The notes beneath the pieces are model-generated. The model had not been told where the DNA came from. It made no database searches and saw nothing but the letters and a program-made list of their open reading frames with translations. Made by a program: the position numbers and the translations under genes. From Synechococcus sp. CBW1108 (GTDB taxonomy: Bacteria > Cyanobacteriota > Cyanobacteriia > PCC-6307 > Cyanobiaceae), in contig NZ_CP060395.1 of assembly GCF_015840335.1 (NCBI RefSeq), positions 1,054,001 to 1,118,000 on the forward strand: 64,000 nt of DNA, in the 5' to 3' direction. Positions 26,610 to 34,507 of the stretch are shown here, in pieces. Position 1 is the stretch's first letter. Every line of letters starts with the position of its first letter.

Positions 26610-26975
26610 TCAGCACCCGGAGATCACACCACCCAAGATGCCGCCCATCGCGGCCCCAATTGGCAGGCTCCAGAGGCGGTTGCGTGAGTTGCTTGCCAAC
26701 ATCGCTCCCAGTCCGCCACCAATGGCAGCCCCGGTCAGCACGGTGCCCCGATTGCAGCGACGCACGGGAGCAGGGCTATAGGGCTCAGGTTCAGAGGCGA
26801 TGGGATATCCATAGGGACTCACGGGCAGAGGGGCGTAGGTTCGGCCGGGGGGCGACCCGTAGTTGTCGTAGACGTAGCGCTGATCGCCATAGGGGTAGGC
26901 CTGGGCGACCTCAGGAGCAAGGGCTGCACTGCCGAGCAGGCCGGCCAAAACGAGAGGAAGGGCAGAGAGGCGCAT
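26610..26975 (-). CDS. Small outer-envelope protein with glycine-zipper segment
   Basis: 121 residues. An N-terminal signal peptide (MRLSALPLVLAGLLGSAALA) leads to a Tyr/Pro-rich region (YPYGDQRYVYDNYGSPPGRT) and then a glycine-zipper pair of helices: GTVLTGAAIGGGLGAMLAS and LPIGAAMGGILGGVISGC. This layout is common in surface-exposed or outer-membrane small proteins of the Rick_17kDa/glycine-zipper type. It sits between two secreted helical-protein genes. Role unknown; an envelope location is inferred. Confidence 0.7.
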   Translation of the reverse strand: MRLSALPLVLAGLLGSAALAPEVAQAYPYGDQRYVYDNYGSPPGRTYAPLPVSPYGYPIASEPEPYSPAPVRRCNRGTVLTGAAIGGGLGAMLASNSRNRLWSLPIGAAMGGILGGVISGC

Positions 26976-27048
26976 GGTTGATCTCGATGTAGATGGTGTT
27001 GCGGGGAATGGGAGATGGAGGTCGGGGCAAGAGAACCAAAAAAGACGG

Positions 27049-27434
27049 TTAGAGGCTCAGGCCGGGCCGCCAGGGCAGCTGGGCGGTTGAGCCCTGGCGG
27101 CCCATCAGAAGCTGCCATTCCTGCTGATCACGCCGCCACTGACGCTCCCGAGCCTGCTCATCACGGCGCAGGCACTGGTCGTTGTCCCAGCGCTGACGGG
27201 CGCTACTGAGGCAGCGATCCAGTTGGTCGAGGCGCCACTGGGTCTGGCGATAGGACTGATCCGCCAAAGCCCGCTGAGCCTGAACCAAGCCGCGCTGGAG
27301 GCCCGAATTGGGGCCCCAGGGGGGACGGCTCGACCTGAGAACTGGGGATCGGCCAGGGCGGAGCCGGCACTGACGGCGCCGCTACCCAACAGGCCCAGCA
27401 CCATGGCCAGGCGGGGAAGGGGAAAGGACTTCAT
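27049..27434 (-). pseudogene. Secreted helical protein gene with a single-base frameshift
   Basis: The first frame (27434 to about 27320) encodes a signal peptide (MKSFPLPRLAMVLGLLGSGA, cleavage near ALA) and ends in DPQFSGRAVPP. The next frame (about 27320 to 27049) continues with GPNSGLQRGLVQAQRALADQ and a charged helical tail with two cysteines (DRCLSSARQRW, NDQCLRR). Adding one C to a run of six joins the frames into about 128 residues. It resembles the neighbouring gene at 26110. Either the gene is newly broken or the base was missed. Confidence 0.6.
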
Positions 27435-27568
27435 GGGAAAAGGTGGGTGAAACGTTGCAGCCTTGAGCTGTCACCCCGGAACTTTGCGGCAAACCAACGG
27501 GCGAAGTGCAACCGAGTTGCCACCAACATGTGACCAAATCGGACAGGCGCGGGGCATTACCGGCAGAT

Positions 27569-28897
27569 TCAGCTCTCCAACTGGCTTTTGGAGCGCCCCC
27601 AAAGGGCAATTCCAAAGTAAAATCCAAGGGCATGGTTAGGGCCATTGCCAGAGCCATCGCTCTCCAGCCGCTCCAGCCCACCGCCGTGGGCGGCGGCCAC
27701 CCGAGCGGCAATCGCCAGCCCCAGGCCGCAGTGGCCGCTGCCACCTCGGGCGGCATCGAGCCGCTGGAATGGCATCAAGGCCTGATCCCACTGCGGGGCG
27801 GCGATGCCGGAGCCCCCATCCCAAAGCACGATGCGAAAGCCCTCCCCCTCAGGCGGCCCGGCCTGCAACACCAACCGCAGCGGTGGTGCGCCGTAACTGC
27901 GGGCGTTGTCGATCAAATTGGCCACGGCCCGGGAAAGCGCCACCGGCTGCACCACGCGCAGCAAGGGCTGTAGCTCCAGCGCCAGGGTGTCGGCATCCAG
28001 GCCCGCCGCCACCTCCGCCAGCAGCTGATCCAGCGGCACCGCCACGGCCTCCTCGTTGTCGTTACCGCCAGCGAACAGCAAAAACTGTTGGGTGATCCGC
28101 TCCAGAGCCGCCAAGTCGGCCTCAGCCTGCAGCAGATCCACTCCCGGCAAGCCGGCCAGGCTGAGCCGAAAGCGCAGACGTGTAATCGGGCTTTTGAGGT
28201 CGTGGGCGATGCCGCCGAGCATCACCGAACGCTCCTGCTCGGCGCGCTCCAGGCGCCGCACCATGGCATTAAACCGGCCGGTGAGCTGGCGCACGCTGGT
28301 GGTGCCACGCTCCTCCGGCAGGGCCAGTGGCCGGGCGGCGGTGCCCACCCCGCCCAGGGCCCGCTGCAGTTGTTGCAGCGGGCGTTGCACCTCCAGCCAG
28401 AAAAACAGCAGCAGCGCCACGCTGCCCCCCAGCCCCAGGCTCGCCAGCAGCAGCCAGGGATCGGGCGGCCAGCGGCGGTCGGGCGGAATCGGCGCCAGCA
28501 GCCACACCGGCTCCAGCGGCGCCAGCAGTTGCACCCACACACCCCTCTGCGGCAGCGCCGCCGGCAGCACGGTGGGACATGGCCGCAGCTCACGGCAGAG
28601 CTCCTGGCGCAACAGCCTTCCCCCCGCGACCATGGCAGGGTTGGCGGAGGTGGGCGGAAGGGCCCCGACTCGCAATGACAGGCCACTAAGCCGGGCCAAG
28701 GCCGCCGGCGGCAAGCGATCGAGGGCCAGCTCCGCTAGGCGCACCTGAAACAGCACCTCAGGCCCCAACTGGGCAATGCGGGCCCGCTGCAAACGCTCGG
28801 CCAAAAGCGCCTGCAACTGGACCGTACTCAGCAGGGCAACCCCAAGCCCCACCAGGCAATAGCGCAAGGCAGTGCTATCGACTGCGAGGCTGGCCAT
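27569..28897 (-). CDS. EnvZ-type sensor histidine kinase
   Basis: 442 residues from the ATG at 28897 (MASLAVDSTALRYCLVGLGV). A first membrane helix (about 10-28), a periplasmic sensor part and a second helix (LLLASLGLGGSVALLLFFWL, about 190) are followed by a HAMP region, then the phosphoacceptor helix with histidine in GIAHDLKSPITRLRFRLSL, N box NLIDNARSYG, and G boxes WDGGSGIA and GHCGLGLAIA. It autophosphorylates on His and passes phosphate to its regulator. The gene start overlaps the end of the response regulator by 23 bases, so the two are co-translated partners. The signal is unknown. Confidence 0.92.
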   Translation of the reverse strand: MASLAVDSTALRYCLVGLGVALLSTVQLQALLAERLQRARIAQLGPEVLFQVRLAELALDRLPPAALARLSGLSLRVGALPPTSANPAMVAGGRLLRQELCRELRPCPTVLPAALPQRGVWVQLLAPLEPVWLLAPIPPDRRWPPDPWLLLASLGLGGSVALLLFFWLEVQRPLQQLQRALGGVGTAARPLALPEERGTTSVRQLTGRFNAMVRRLERAEQERSVMLGGIAHDLKSPITRLRFRLSLAGLPGVDLLQAEADLAALERITQQFLLFAGGNDNEEAVAVPLDQLLAEVAAGLDADTLALELQPLLRVVQPVALSRAVANLIDNARSYGAPPLRLVLQAGPPEGEGFRIVLWDGGSGIAAPQWDQALMPFQRLDAARGGSGHCGLGLAIAARVAAAHGGGLERLESDGSGNGPNHALGFYFGIALWGRSKSQLES

Positions 28898-29612
28898 CGG
28901 GCACAAACACATAGCCGTAGCCCCATACCGTCTGCAGGTAGCGGGGCCGGGCGGGATCGGGTTCCACCAACTTGCGCAGCCGCGACACCTGCACATCCAT
29001 GCTGCGGCTATCGGTGACCGAATCGGGCCCCCTGGCCAACTCCACCAGCCGTTCGCGCGAGAGGGGCCGGTGTGGATGCTGCACAAAAACCGCCAGCAGG
29101 GCGAATTCGGCAGAGGTGAGCAAGGTTATGCGTCCGGCCTGCTCCAGAGTGCGGGCCGCAAGATCCAGCACCTGCTCACCAATCGTCACCGACTGCCCTT
29201 CCGCCAGGGGCGTGCCGGCCGGCAGCGCCACACGGCGCCGCAACACCGCCTCGATACGGGCGGTGAGCTCCCGCGGCAAGAACGGCTTGGCCAGGTAGTC
29301 GTCGGCGCCCTGCTCAAGACCAATGATCCGGTCGATCGCATCGCCCTTGGCGGTGAGCATCACCACCGGTAGGTCATCACCGCCGTCGCGCAGACGCCGC
29401 AGCAAGGTGAGGCCATCGTCGCCGGGGAGCATGAGATCGAGCACCACCAAATCTGGGCGCTGACCCCCCAGCCGCGCCATCAACTGGGCGCCATCAGCCA
29501 GGCAGCGCACGTCATAGCCCTGATCAATCAAGTAAGTGCCCACCATGCTCCGCAGGTCGGGGTCGTCATCGACTACCCAGATGCTCTGCTGCTTGCTCTG
29601 TCCTGCGGCCAT
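28875..29612 (-). CDS. OmpR-family response regulator
   Basis: 245 residues from the ATG at 29612 (MAAGQSKQQSIWVVDDDPDL). The receiver domain (about 10-125) has the acidic pocket VVDDDP, phospho-Asp in VVLDLMLPGDDGL, Thr in VVMLTAKG and Lys in YLAKPF. The C-terminal winged-helix DNA-binding domain (about 150-240) ends SMDVQVSRLRKLVEPDPARP, then VWGYGYVF. It would bind DNA when phosphorylated by the kinase encoded just downstream with a 23-base overlap. Its targets cannot be read from the window. Confidence 0.94.
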   Translation of the reverse strand: MAAGQSKQQSIWVVDDDPDLRSMVGTYLIDQGYDVRCLADGAQLMARLGGQRPDLVVLDLMLPGDDGLTLLRRLRDGGDDLPVVMLTAKGDAIDRIIGLEQGADDYLAKPFLPRELTARIEAVLRRRVALPAGTPLAEGQSVTIGEQVLDLAARTLEQAGRITLLTSAEFALLAVFVQHPHRPLSRERLVELARGPDSVTDSRSMDVQVSRLRKLVEPDPARPRYLQTVWGYGYVFVPDGQPRSR

Positions 29613-29697
29613 CTCCGTGCCGTGCCGGAAAGATCTGGTCACAGCTTGCCCGAGATCTGGCAACAAGGGCGGTCAGCGGGCTGCATAGCCTGACATC

Positions 29698-29979
29698 ATG
29701 CCCACCGCAACCATGGTTCCTGCCATTCGCCGCATTGCCTGCAGCCTGGCGGGCGGACTGCTGCTGGCCTCAGTCGGCGGCGCACTCTTAGCAGCACAGG
29801 CGGCCGATGAGTTGGAGGTGTACCAGCAACGGCTCGGGCAGCTGTTCCGGCAGCTCGATCGCAACGGCGATGGCCGGCTGGAACGGGACGAAGTGCGCGC
29901 CAATGCCTACCTGCAGCGGCACTTCGAGCGGCTGGATCGCGGCGGCAAGGGCTACCTGGTGCCGGGCGACCTGCGTTAG
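29698..29979 (+). CDS. Secreted EF-hand calcium-binding protein
   Basis: 93 residues. The N-terminus (MPTATMVPAIRRIACSLAGG and a hydrophobic run to AAQAA) is a signal peptide. The mature part has one canonical EF-hand loop, DRNGDGRLERDE (about 60-71), and one degenerate loop, DRGGKGYLVPGD, which lacks the usual spacing of acidic residues. It may bind one calcium ion in the periplasm. The 3' end overlaps the convergent gene by 4 bases. Confidence 0.75.
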   Translation: MPTATMVPAIRRIACSLAGGLLLASVGGALLAAQAADELEVYQQRLGQLFRQLDRNGDGRLERDEVRANAYLQRHFERLDRGGKGYLVPGDLR

Positions 29980-30728
29980 GGATTCAACTGGGCCTTGTCA
30001 GTCACCACCCGCACCCGCTTGGTGGCACTGACCAGGCCCTTGGGGTGCACCAGCAGCACGGCCCAGGTTTGGGAACCGGGGGTGAAAGGAGCTTGCACGG
30101 TCTTAAACAGGCCGCCGCCGCCGAGGGCACCGAGCTGCAGGTCGGGGCTCTCGAGCGCACTTACCTGCTGACCGGTCAGAGCCACCAGGCCACCGGCAAC
30201 GATGGCTCCATCGAGGGGTTCATCAATCAGCACATCTAGGTCGTAGCGCTGGCCAGTGAGCACGGCATCGGGGATCAACAGGCTGACCGGCAGATCGACC
30301 TCGCCACTGCGCAGCAAGGCTTGCTCACGAATCACCGTTTGGCCATTGATGCGACTGCCGCTGCTGCTGAGCACCAGCTGTTGCTGGGCCTCCAGCCGGA
30401 AGCGAGTGGGGCCTTCCTGCCGACTGCCAGTCACCTGCAGTTGGACCGTGGCGCTGCCGTCACGCAGGGGCGCGCCTGGGCCTACCTGCCAGCGGGCATC
30501 GGGAAATTGGCGCAGCAGGGCCCGGCGCCGCAACTCGACCAGGGTGACATCCAGGCCCGTGCCGTTCTCCAGCACGGCCGCCAGCTCTGCGCCGCCGTTG
30601 AGGGCCTTCTCCAACAGCTGCAGCTGGGCCCCACTGGGCATCGCTGCAGCCGCAGCCGCCGGGTTGGCGAGCAGCAGGCCGAACAGCAGGCCGAACGGCA
30701 AGCGACTCAACTGCTGGGGGCTTGGCAT
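29976..30728 (-). CDS. Secreted protein of unknown function
   Basis: 250 residues from the ATG at 30728 (MPSPQQLSRLPFGLLFGLLL), a signal peptide ending near AAAA. The mature region is predicted to be beta-rich: VQLQVTGSRQEGPTRFRLEA, then LVLSSSGSRINGQTVIREQA, then PVSLLIPDAVLTGQRYDLDV and a final WAVLLVHPKGLVSATKRVRV. This could form Ig-like or similar repeated sandwich domains. It lies 53 bases from the divergent murG. No family was recognised. Confidence 0.65.
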   Translation of the reverse strand: MPSPQQLSRLPFGLLFGLLLANPAAAAAAMPSGAQLQLLEKALNGGAELAAVLENGTGLDVTLVELRRRALLRQFPDARWQVGPGAPLRDGSATVQLQVTGSRQEGPTRFRLEAQQQLVLSSSGSRINGQTVIREQALLRSGEVDLPVSLLIPDAVLTGQRYDLDVLIDEPLDGAIVAGGLVALTGQQVSALESPDLQLGALGGGGLFKTVQAPFTPGSQTWAVLLVHPKGLVSATKRVRVVTDKAQLNP

Positions 30729-30781
30729 CTGGGCGGCGGAAACCGCTTTTAAGTTAGGCGCGCCCGCGACCCCTCGCATCC

Positions 30782-31876
30782 ATGCCCAGGCTCCTGATCG
30801 CTGCCAGCGGCACCGGCGGCCACCTGTTCCCAGCCCTGGCGGTGGCCGATGCGATGCCGGCGGACTGGAGCATCCAATGGCTGGGCGTGCCCGACCGGAT
30901 GGAACGCCAACTGGTGCCCAGCCGCTATCCACTCCAGACCGTGCGGGCCGGCGGGCTCCAGGGCCGGGGCCTGAGCAAACTCTGGAACCTGGTGCAACTG
31001 CTGCGGGCCAGCGGTTCCGTGCTGCACATGATCCGCCGGGAGGGCATCGAGGCGGTGTTCACCAGTGGCGGCTACATCGCCGCGCCGGCAATTTTGGCGG
31101 CCCGCTGGAGCGGCGTGCCGGTGGTGCTGCACGAGAGCAATGCCGTGCCCGGCAAGGTGACCCGCCTGCTGGGCTGGCTCTGCAGCCGGGTGGCCGTCGG
31201 CCTGCCCCAGGCCGCCGCCCGCCTGCCCCGCTGCCGGCCGGTCGTCACGGGCACCCCCGTGCGCCAGGCCTTCCTGGAGCCCGCCCCCCTGGCTGCCTGG
31301 GCTCCCCTGGGGCCGGGCCCCCTGCTGCTGGTGATGGGCGGCAGCCAGGGGGCCCTCGGCCTCAACCGCATGCTGCGGCCCCTGCTGGCCAGGCTCGCGG
31401 CGGCCGGGGTGCGGGTAGTGCACCTCACCGGCAGCAACGACCCCGAGGCCGGCCAGCCGCTGCCGGCCGGCGTGGTGGAGCGGCCCTTCAGCGACGAGAT
31501 CCCCGGCCTGCTGCAACACGCCGACCTGGTGATCAGCCGCAGTGGCGCCGGCGCCCTGAGCGAACTGGCGGTGGCCGGCACCCCGGCAATCCTGGTGCCC
31601 TATCCCGCCGCCGCCGATCGCCACCAGGATGCCAATGCCGCCGCTGCGGCCCAACTGGGGGCCGCCGTGATCGTGTGGCAGCACCCGCCAAGCGAACCGG
31701 CTCTTGAGCGCAGCCTCTGGCGCCTGCTGGGGCCGCGACTGCGGGGGGCGGCTGCAGCCTGCGATCCACTGGTGGCCATGGGAGCCGCCATGGCCCAGCT
31801 GGCGGTGCGCGATGCCGATCGGCAGGTGGCGGCTCTGCTGCTGAGCCTGCAGGCTCAACGCTCAGCCAGCTCCTGA
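30782..31876 (+). CDS. murG: UDP-GlcNAc:undecaprenyl-PP-MurNAc-pentapeptide GlcNAc transferase
   Basis: 364 residues, normal for MurG, the GT28 enzyme that converts lipid I to lipid II on the inner face of the cytoplasmic membrane in peptidoglycan synthesis. The glycine loop [20 protein letters not shown] opens the acceptor domain; [14 protein letters not shown] and [15 protein letters not shown] are typical. The donor domain shows [24 protein letters not shown] and [20 protein letters not shown]. The last 22 bases overlap the convergent CobD-like gene. Confidence 0.96.
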   Translation: MPRLLIAASGTGGHLFPALAVADAMPADWSIQWLGVPDRMERQLVPSRYPLQTVRAGGLQGRGLSKLWNLVQLLRASGSVLHMIRREGIEAVFTSGGYIAAPAILAARWSGVPVVLHESNAVPGKVTRLLGWLCSRVAVGLPQAAARLPRCRPVVTGTPVRQAFLEPAPLAAWAPLGPGPLLLVMGGSQGALGLNRMLRPLLARLAAAGVRVVHLTGSNDPEAGQPLPAGVVERPFSDEIPGLLQHADLVISRSGAGALSELAVAGTPAILVPYPAAADRHQDANAAAAAQLGAAVIVWQHPPSEPALERSLWRLLGPRLRGAAAACDPLVAMGAAMAQLAVRDADRQVAALLLSLQAQRSASS

Positions 31877-32958
31877 CGCAGGGCGCCGATGATGCGGTGG
31901 TTTTGCTGGTGGCTCTGGTAGCCGATCCGCAGCCAGTTCGGCCCCAGGCCGTCAAAGGAGCGGCAATCGCGCAGCAGGATGTGGTGGCGACGCTCCAGCC
32001 GTTCCCGCAGCGGCAATAGGGAGGTTTCGCCGCGGATCAAAAGGAAGTTGGCGGCCGAAGGCAGGGGGCTGATGCCCGGCAACTGGGCCAACTGCTGCTG
32101 GAGCCAGGCCCCCTCGCGGTCCGTCCAGCGCTGCACCCTGCGGCCCCAGCGGCGGCAGGCGGCGGGATCGCCAAGCAGGCCTTCGCCCACGGCGGCGGCC
32201 AGACCATTCACCGGCCAGGGATCGCGCCAACAGCCCCAGCGCCGCAGCCGCTGGGGCTGGGCGACCGCGTAGCCCAGCCGCAAGCCGGCAATGCCGTAGA
32301 GCTTGGTGAGGCTGCGGATCACCACCAGGTTTGGCTGGGCCGCCACCAGGGGTATCAGGCTCTGGTCTTCTCCGGCTGGCACCAGGGGCAGAAAAGCCTC
32401 GTCGACGATCACCAGGGCAAACCGCTCCAGCAGGGGCTCCAGGGAGGCCCTGCTCCACAGCTGGCCGGTGGGGTTGTGGGGATTGGTGATCCACAGCACC
32501 TCGCCCGCTGGTGGGGCCGGGAACTGCTGGGGCTGCGCTGCTGGCTGCACCGCTAGCTGGAGCGGCAGGGGCATGGCCTGCCAGGCCCCTGCCCAGCAGG
32601 CCAGGGCCCGCGGGTAGTCGGCGAAGCCCGGCTGGGGCAGCACGCTCACGCCAGCCGCCGACGCATCCCGGGCCGCCCAGGTGAACAGCTCGGCTGCACC
32701 GTTGCCCGGCAGCACCGCATCGGGGCTGAGGCCGTGGAAACCGGCCAGGGCAGCCCTCAGGGCGGCGTAATCACGATCGGGGTAAACCCGGGCCTGGGCC
32801 CCGAAAGCAGCCCGCAGCAACTGCCAGCGCAGAGCCCAGGGCGGCCCGAAGGGCACTACGGAGGCACTGGCATCCAGCAGCTGGGAGGGACGGCAACCAA
32901 GACGCTCAGCAGTGGTGGCCAGGTTGCCGCCGTGGCGCTCAGGCGGTGGCATCGGCAT
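31855..32958 (-). CDS. CobD-like PLP aminotransferase/decarboxylase (threonine-phosphate decarboxylase type)
   Basis: 367 residues, fold-type I PLP enzyme of the histidinol-phosphate aminotransferase group. It begins [14 protein letters not shown] and has [12 protein letters not shown], the CobD-style opening. Other motifs are [44 protein letters not shown] and the PLP-lysine region [16 protein letters not shown]. CobD makes (R)-1-amino-2-propanol phosphate for cobamide or pseudocobalamin synthesis; HisC-like activity is the alternative. The 3' end overlaps murG by 22 bases, convergent. Confidence 0.8.
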   Translation of the reverse strand: MPMPPPERHGGNLATTAERLGCRPSQLLDASASVVPFGPPWALRWQLLRAAFGAQARVYPDRDYAALRAALAGFHGLSPDAVLPGNGAAELFTWAARDASAAGVSVLPQPGFADYPRALACWAGAWQAMPLPLQLAVQPAAQPQQFPAPPAGEVLWITNPHNPTGQLWSRASLEPLLERFALVIVDEAFLPLVPAGEDQSLIPLVAAQPNLVVIRSLTKLYGIAGLRLGYAVAQPQRLRRWGCWRDPWPVNGLAAAVGEGLLGDPAACRRWGRRVQRWTDREGAWLQQQLAQLPGISPLPSAANFLLIRGETSLLPLRERLERRHHILLRDCRSFDGLGPNWLRIGYQSHQQNHRIIGALRQELAER

Positions 32959-33074
32959 GGCTGCAAGTTAATCGGGGTGCCCGACAACCACAGGCGGCTC
33001 CGCAGCGGAGAGGTTTCTGGCGAGGCGGGGCTGCGCTATCAAGACCTCGGCGTTCCAGCTCCCCCAGGCTCCCG

Positions 33075-33911
33075 ATGGCAATCCCGATCCCCAGGCCACC
33101 GGGCGCGGCAGCCGCCCCGTTCCTGGGTCTGGCCATGGGTCTGGTCCTGGAGCTGGCCCTGGGGCTGGGGCCGGCCGGGGCGGTGAACAACGAGCAGCTG
33201 ATGCAGCTGCTCGCTCACAAGGCCTGCCAGGGCTGCAGGCTCCAGGATGCAGACCTGGTGCACGCCGATCTGCGCGACGCCCAGCTGCAGCGGGCCCAGC
33301 TGCAGCGAGCCAATCTGGGCCGGGCCCAGCTCGATGGCGCCGATCTCAGCGGCGCCGACCTGAGCTTCAGTTCCTTGCTCGGAGCTTCCCTGCGGGGGGC
33401 CAATTTGCGCGGCACCAAGCTGGAGGGCACGGATCTGCGCGAGGCGGATCTCAGTGGCGCCCAGCTCGACACCAATGCCCTGGCCACTAGCCACTGGAAA
33501 GGGGCCATTGGTATGGGCGCCGAGCTCAGCAGTTATGCGGCGCTGCACAATGCGGGCGTGGAAGCGGCCCTCGAGGGGCGTTTGCCTGAAGCGGAAAAAT
33601 ATTTCAATCAGGCCCTCCTCAAACAACCCGATGCGGCGATCACCTGGCTGGCCCGCGGCATCACGCGGGTCGAGCAGGCAAAACGCGAGGAAGGGGTGCA
33701 GGATTTCATCTATGCAGCAAGCCTCTATGAGCGGCAGGGCGCACCAGAAACAGCCCTTGAGCTGCGCAGGGAAGCGGAACAACTGAATAAAAGAGCAAAG
33801 AAACCGGCGGGGGGCAACGGCATGGGCGGCACCCTGCTCCAAGGGGCGGCGGGCCTCTTCCAGGTATTGGCGCCGCTGGCGGCCAAGGCCCTGATCCCCT
33901 TGCCCTTCTGA
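33075..33911 (+). CDS. Exported pentapeptide-repeat protein with TPR-like tail
   Basis: 278 residues from the ATG at 33075 (MAIPIPRPPGAAAAP), with a signal peptide or anchor (FLGLAMGLVLELALGLGPAG). Residues about 50-135 carry A(D/N)LXX pentapeptide repeats (ADLVHADLRDAQLQRAQLQR and so on), which fold as a right-handed quadrilateral beta helix. A helical TPR-like part follows (ALEGRLPEAEKYFNQALLKQ, WLARGITRVEQAKREEGVQD). A C-terminal Gly/Ala-rich hydrophobic stretch ends in PLPF. Such hybrids are common in cyanobacteria, with mostly unknown roles. Confidence 0.8.
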   Translation: MAIPIPRPPGAAAAPFLGLAMGLVLELALGLGPAGAVNNEQLMQLLAHKACQGCRLQDADLVHADLRDAQLQRAQLQRANLGRAQLDGADLSGADLSFSSLLGASLRGANLRGTKLEGTDLREADLSGAQLDTNALATSHWKGAIGMGAELSSYAALHNAGVEAALEGRLPEAEKYFNQALLKQPDAAITWLARGITRVEQAKREEGVQDFIYAASLYERQGAPETALELRREAEQLNKRAKKPAGGNGMGGTLLQGAAGLFQVLAPLAAKALIPLPF

Positions 33912-33979
33912 GCAGGTACCAAAACAGCCAGCGCCAGCCAGCTGTTTGCGAGCGCCGCTAGCAGCGACCCCTAAAAATA

Positions 33980-34507
33980 CTAAATTTTGATATATACGGG
34001 GTCTTTGAGATCCGCTCTGGTCAATCCAATACGACCCTTGCTGGCCTCAATGGCGACCAACCTCCAGCCCTTGGGCAAAAATTCAGTCGACTGGCCCCCC
34101 ACCTGATCGAGATACACCTCGCCCGACTTACTTTCGTGTTGAACAAACACGGCCTGCTGGCCGGAGGCCTTGATGAAACCAAGCACCGCGAAGTTACCGA
34201 GCATTTCACGGATCTTGGCTGGTGTTGGAGCCTGGGCCTGCGCTGCAGCAAGGGGAGCGGGAATGGGGCCGAAGGGATCCAGCCGGCCCTCAGGGAAGCT
34301 CTCGATCACCTGTTGGGCCGTAGGGGCCTGGGTCAGACCTGAAGAAGAAAGGGAGGCCTGGGCGGTGGGCCCCTGCGGTTGGGGCCGCCGCTGCAGGGCT
34401 GAAGGATCGCCATCGGCCAGGTTGGCTGCGGAGTCACCATTGGGTGTATTGCTGCAGCCAAAAAGGGCAACCAAAAGTGCCCCCACAGCTAGCAAACGCC
34501 CCTTCAT
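33980..34507 (-). CDS. Lipoprotein at the end of the pil operon, possible PilP equivalent
   Basis: 175 residues. The lipobox LFGCSN (Cys18) marks a lipoprotein; a long Pro/Gln/Ala-rich linker follows (about 20-100), then a compact C-terminal domain: LGFIKASGQQAVFVQHESKS, GEVYLDQVGGQSTEFLPKGW, VAIEASKGRIGLTRADLKDP. Its ATG overlaps the pilQ stop codon by 4 bases, so it belongs to the pilM-N-O-Q operon. In proteobacteria the lipoprotein PilP links PilN/PilO to the PilQ secretin. Size, lipobox and small beta domain fit that role, but the gene comes after pilQ rather than before it, and no PilP motif was matched. Confidence 0.6.
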   Translation of the reverse strand: MKGRLLAVGALLVALFGCSNTPNGDSAANLADGDPSALQRRPQPQGPTAQASLSSSGLTQAPTAQQVIESFPEGRLDPFGPIPAPLAAAQAQAPTPAKIREMLGNFAVLGFIKASGQQAVFVQHESKSGEVYLDQVGGQSTEFLPKGWRLVAIEASKGRIGLTRADLKDPVYIKI

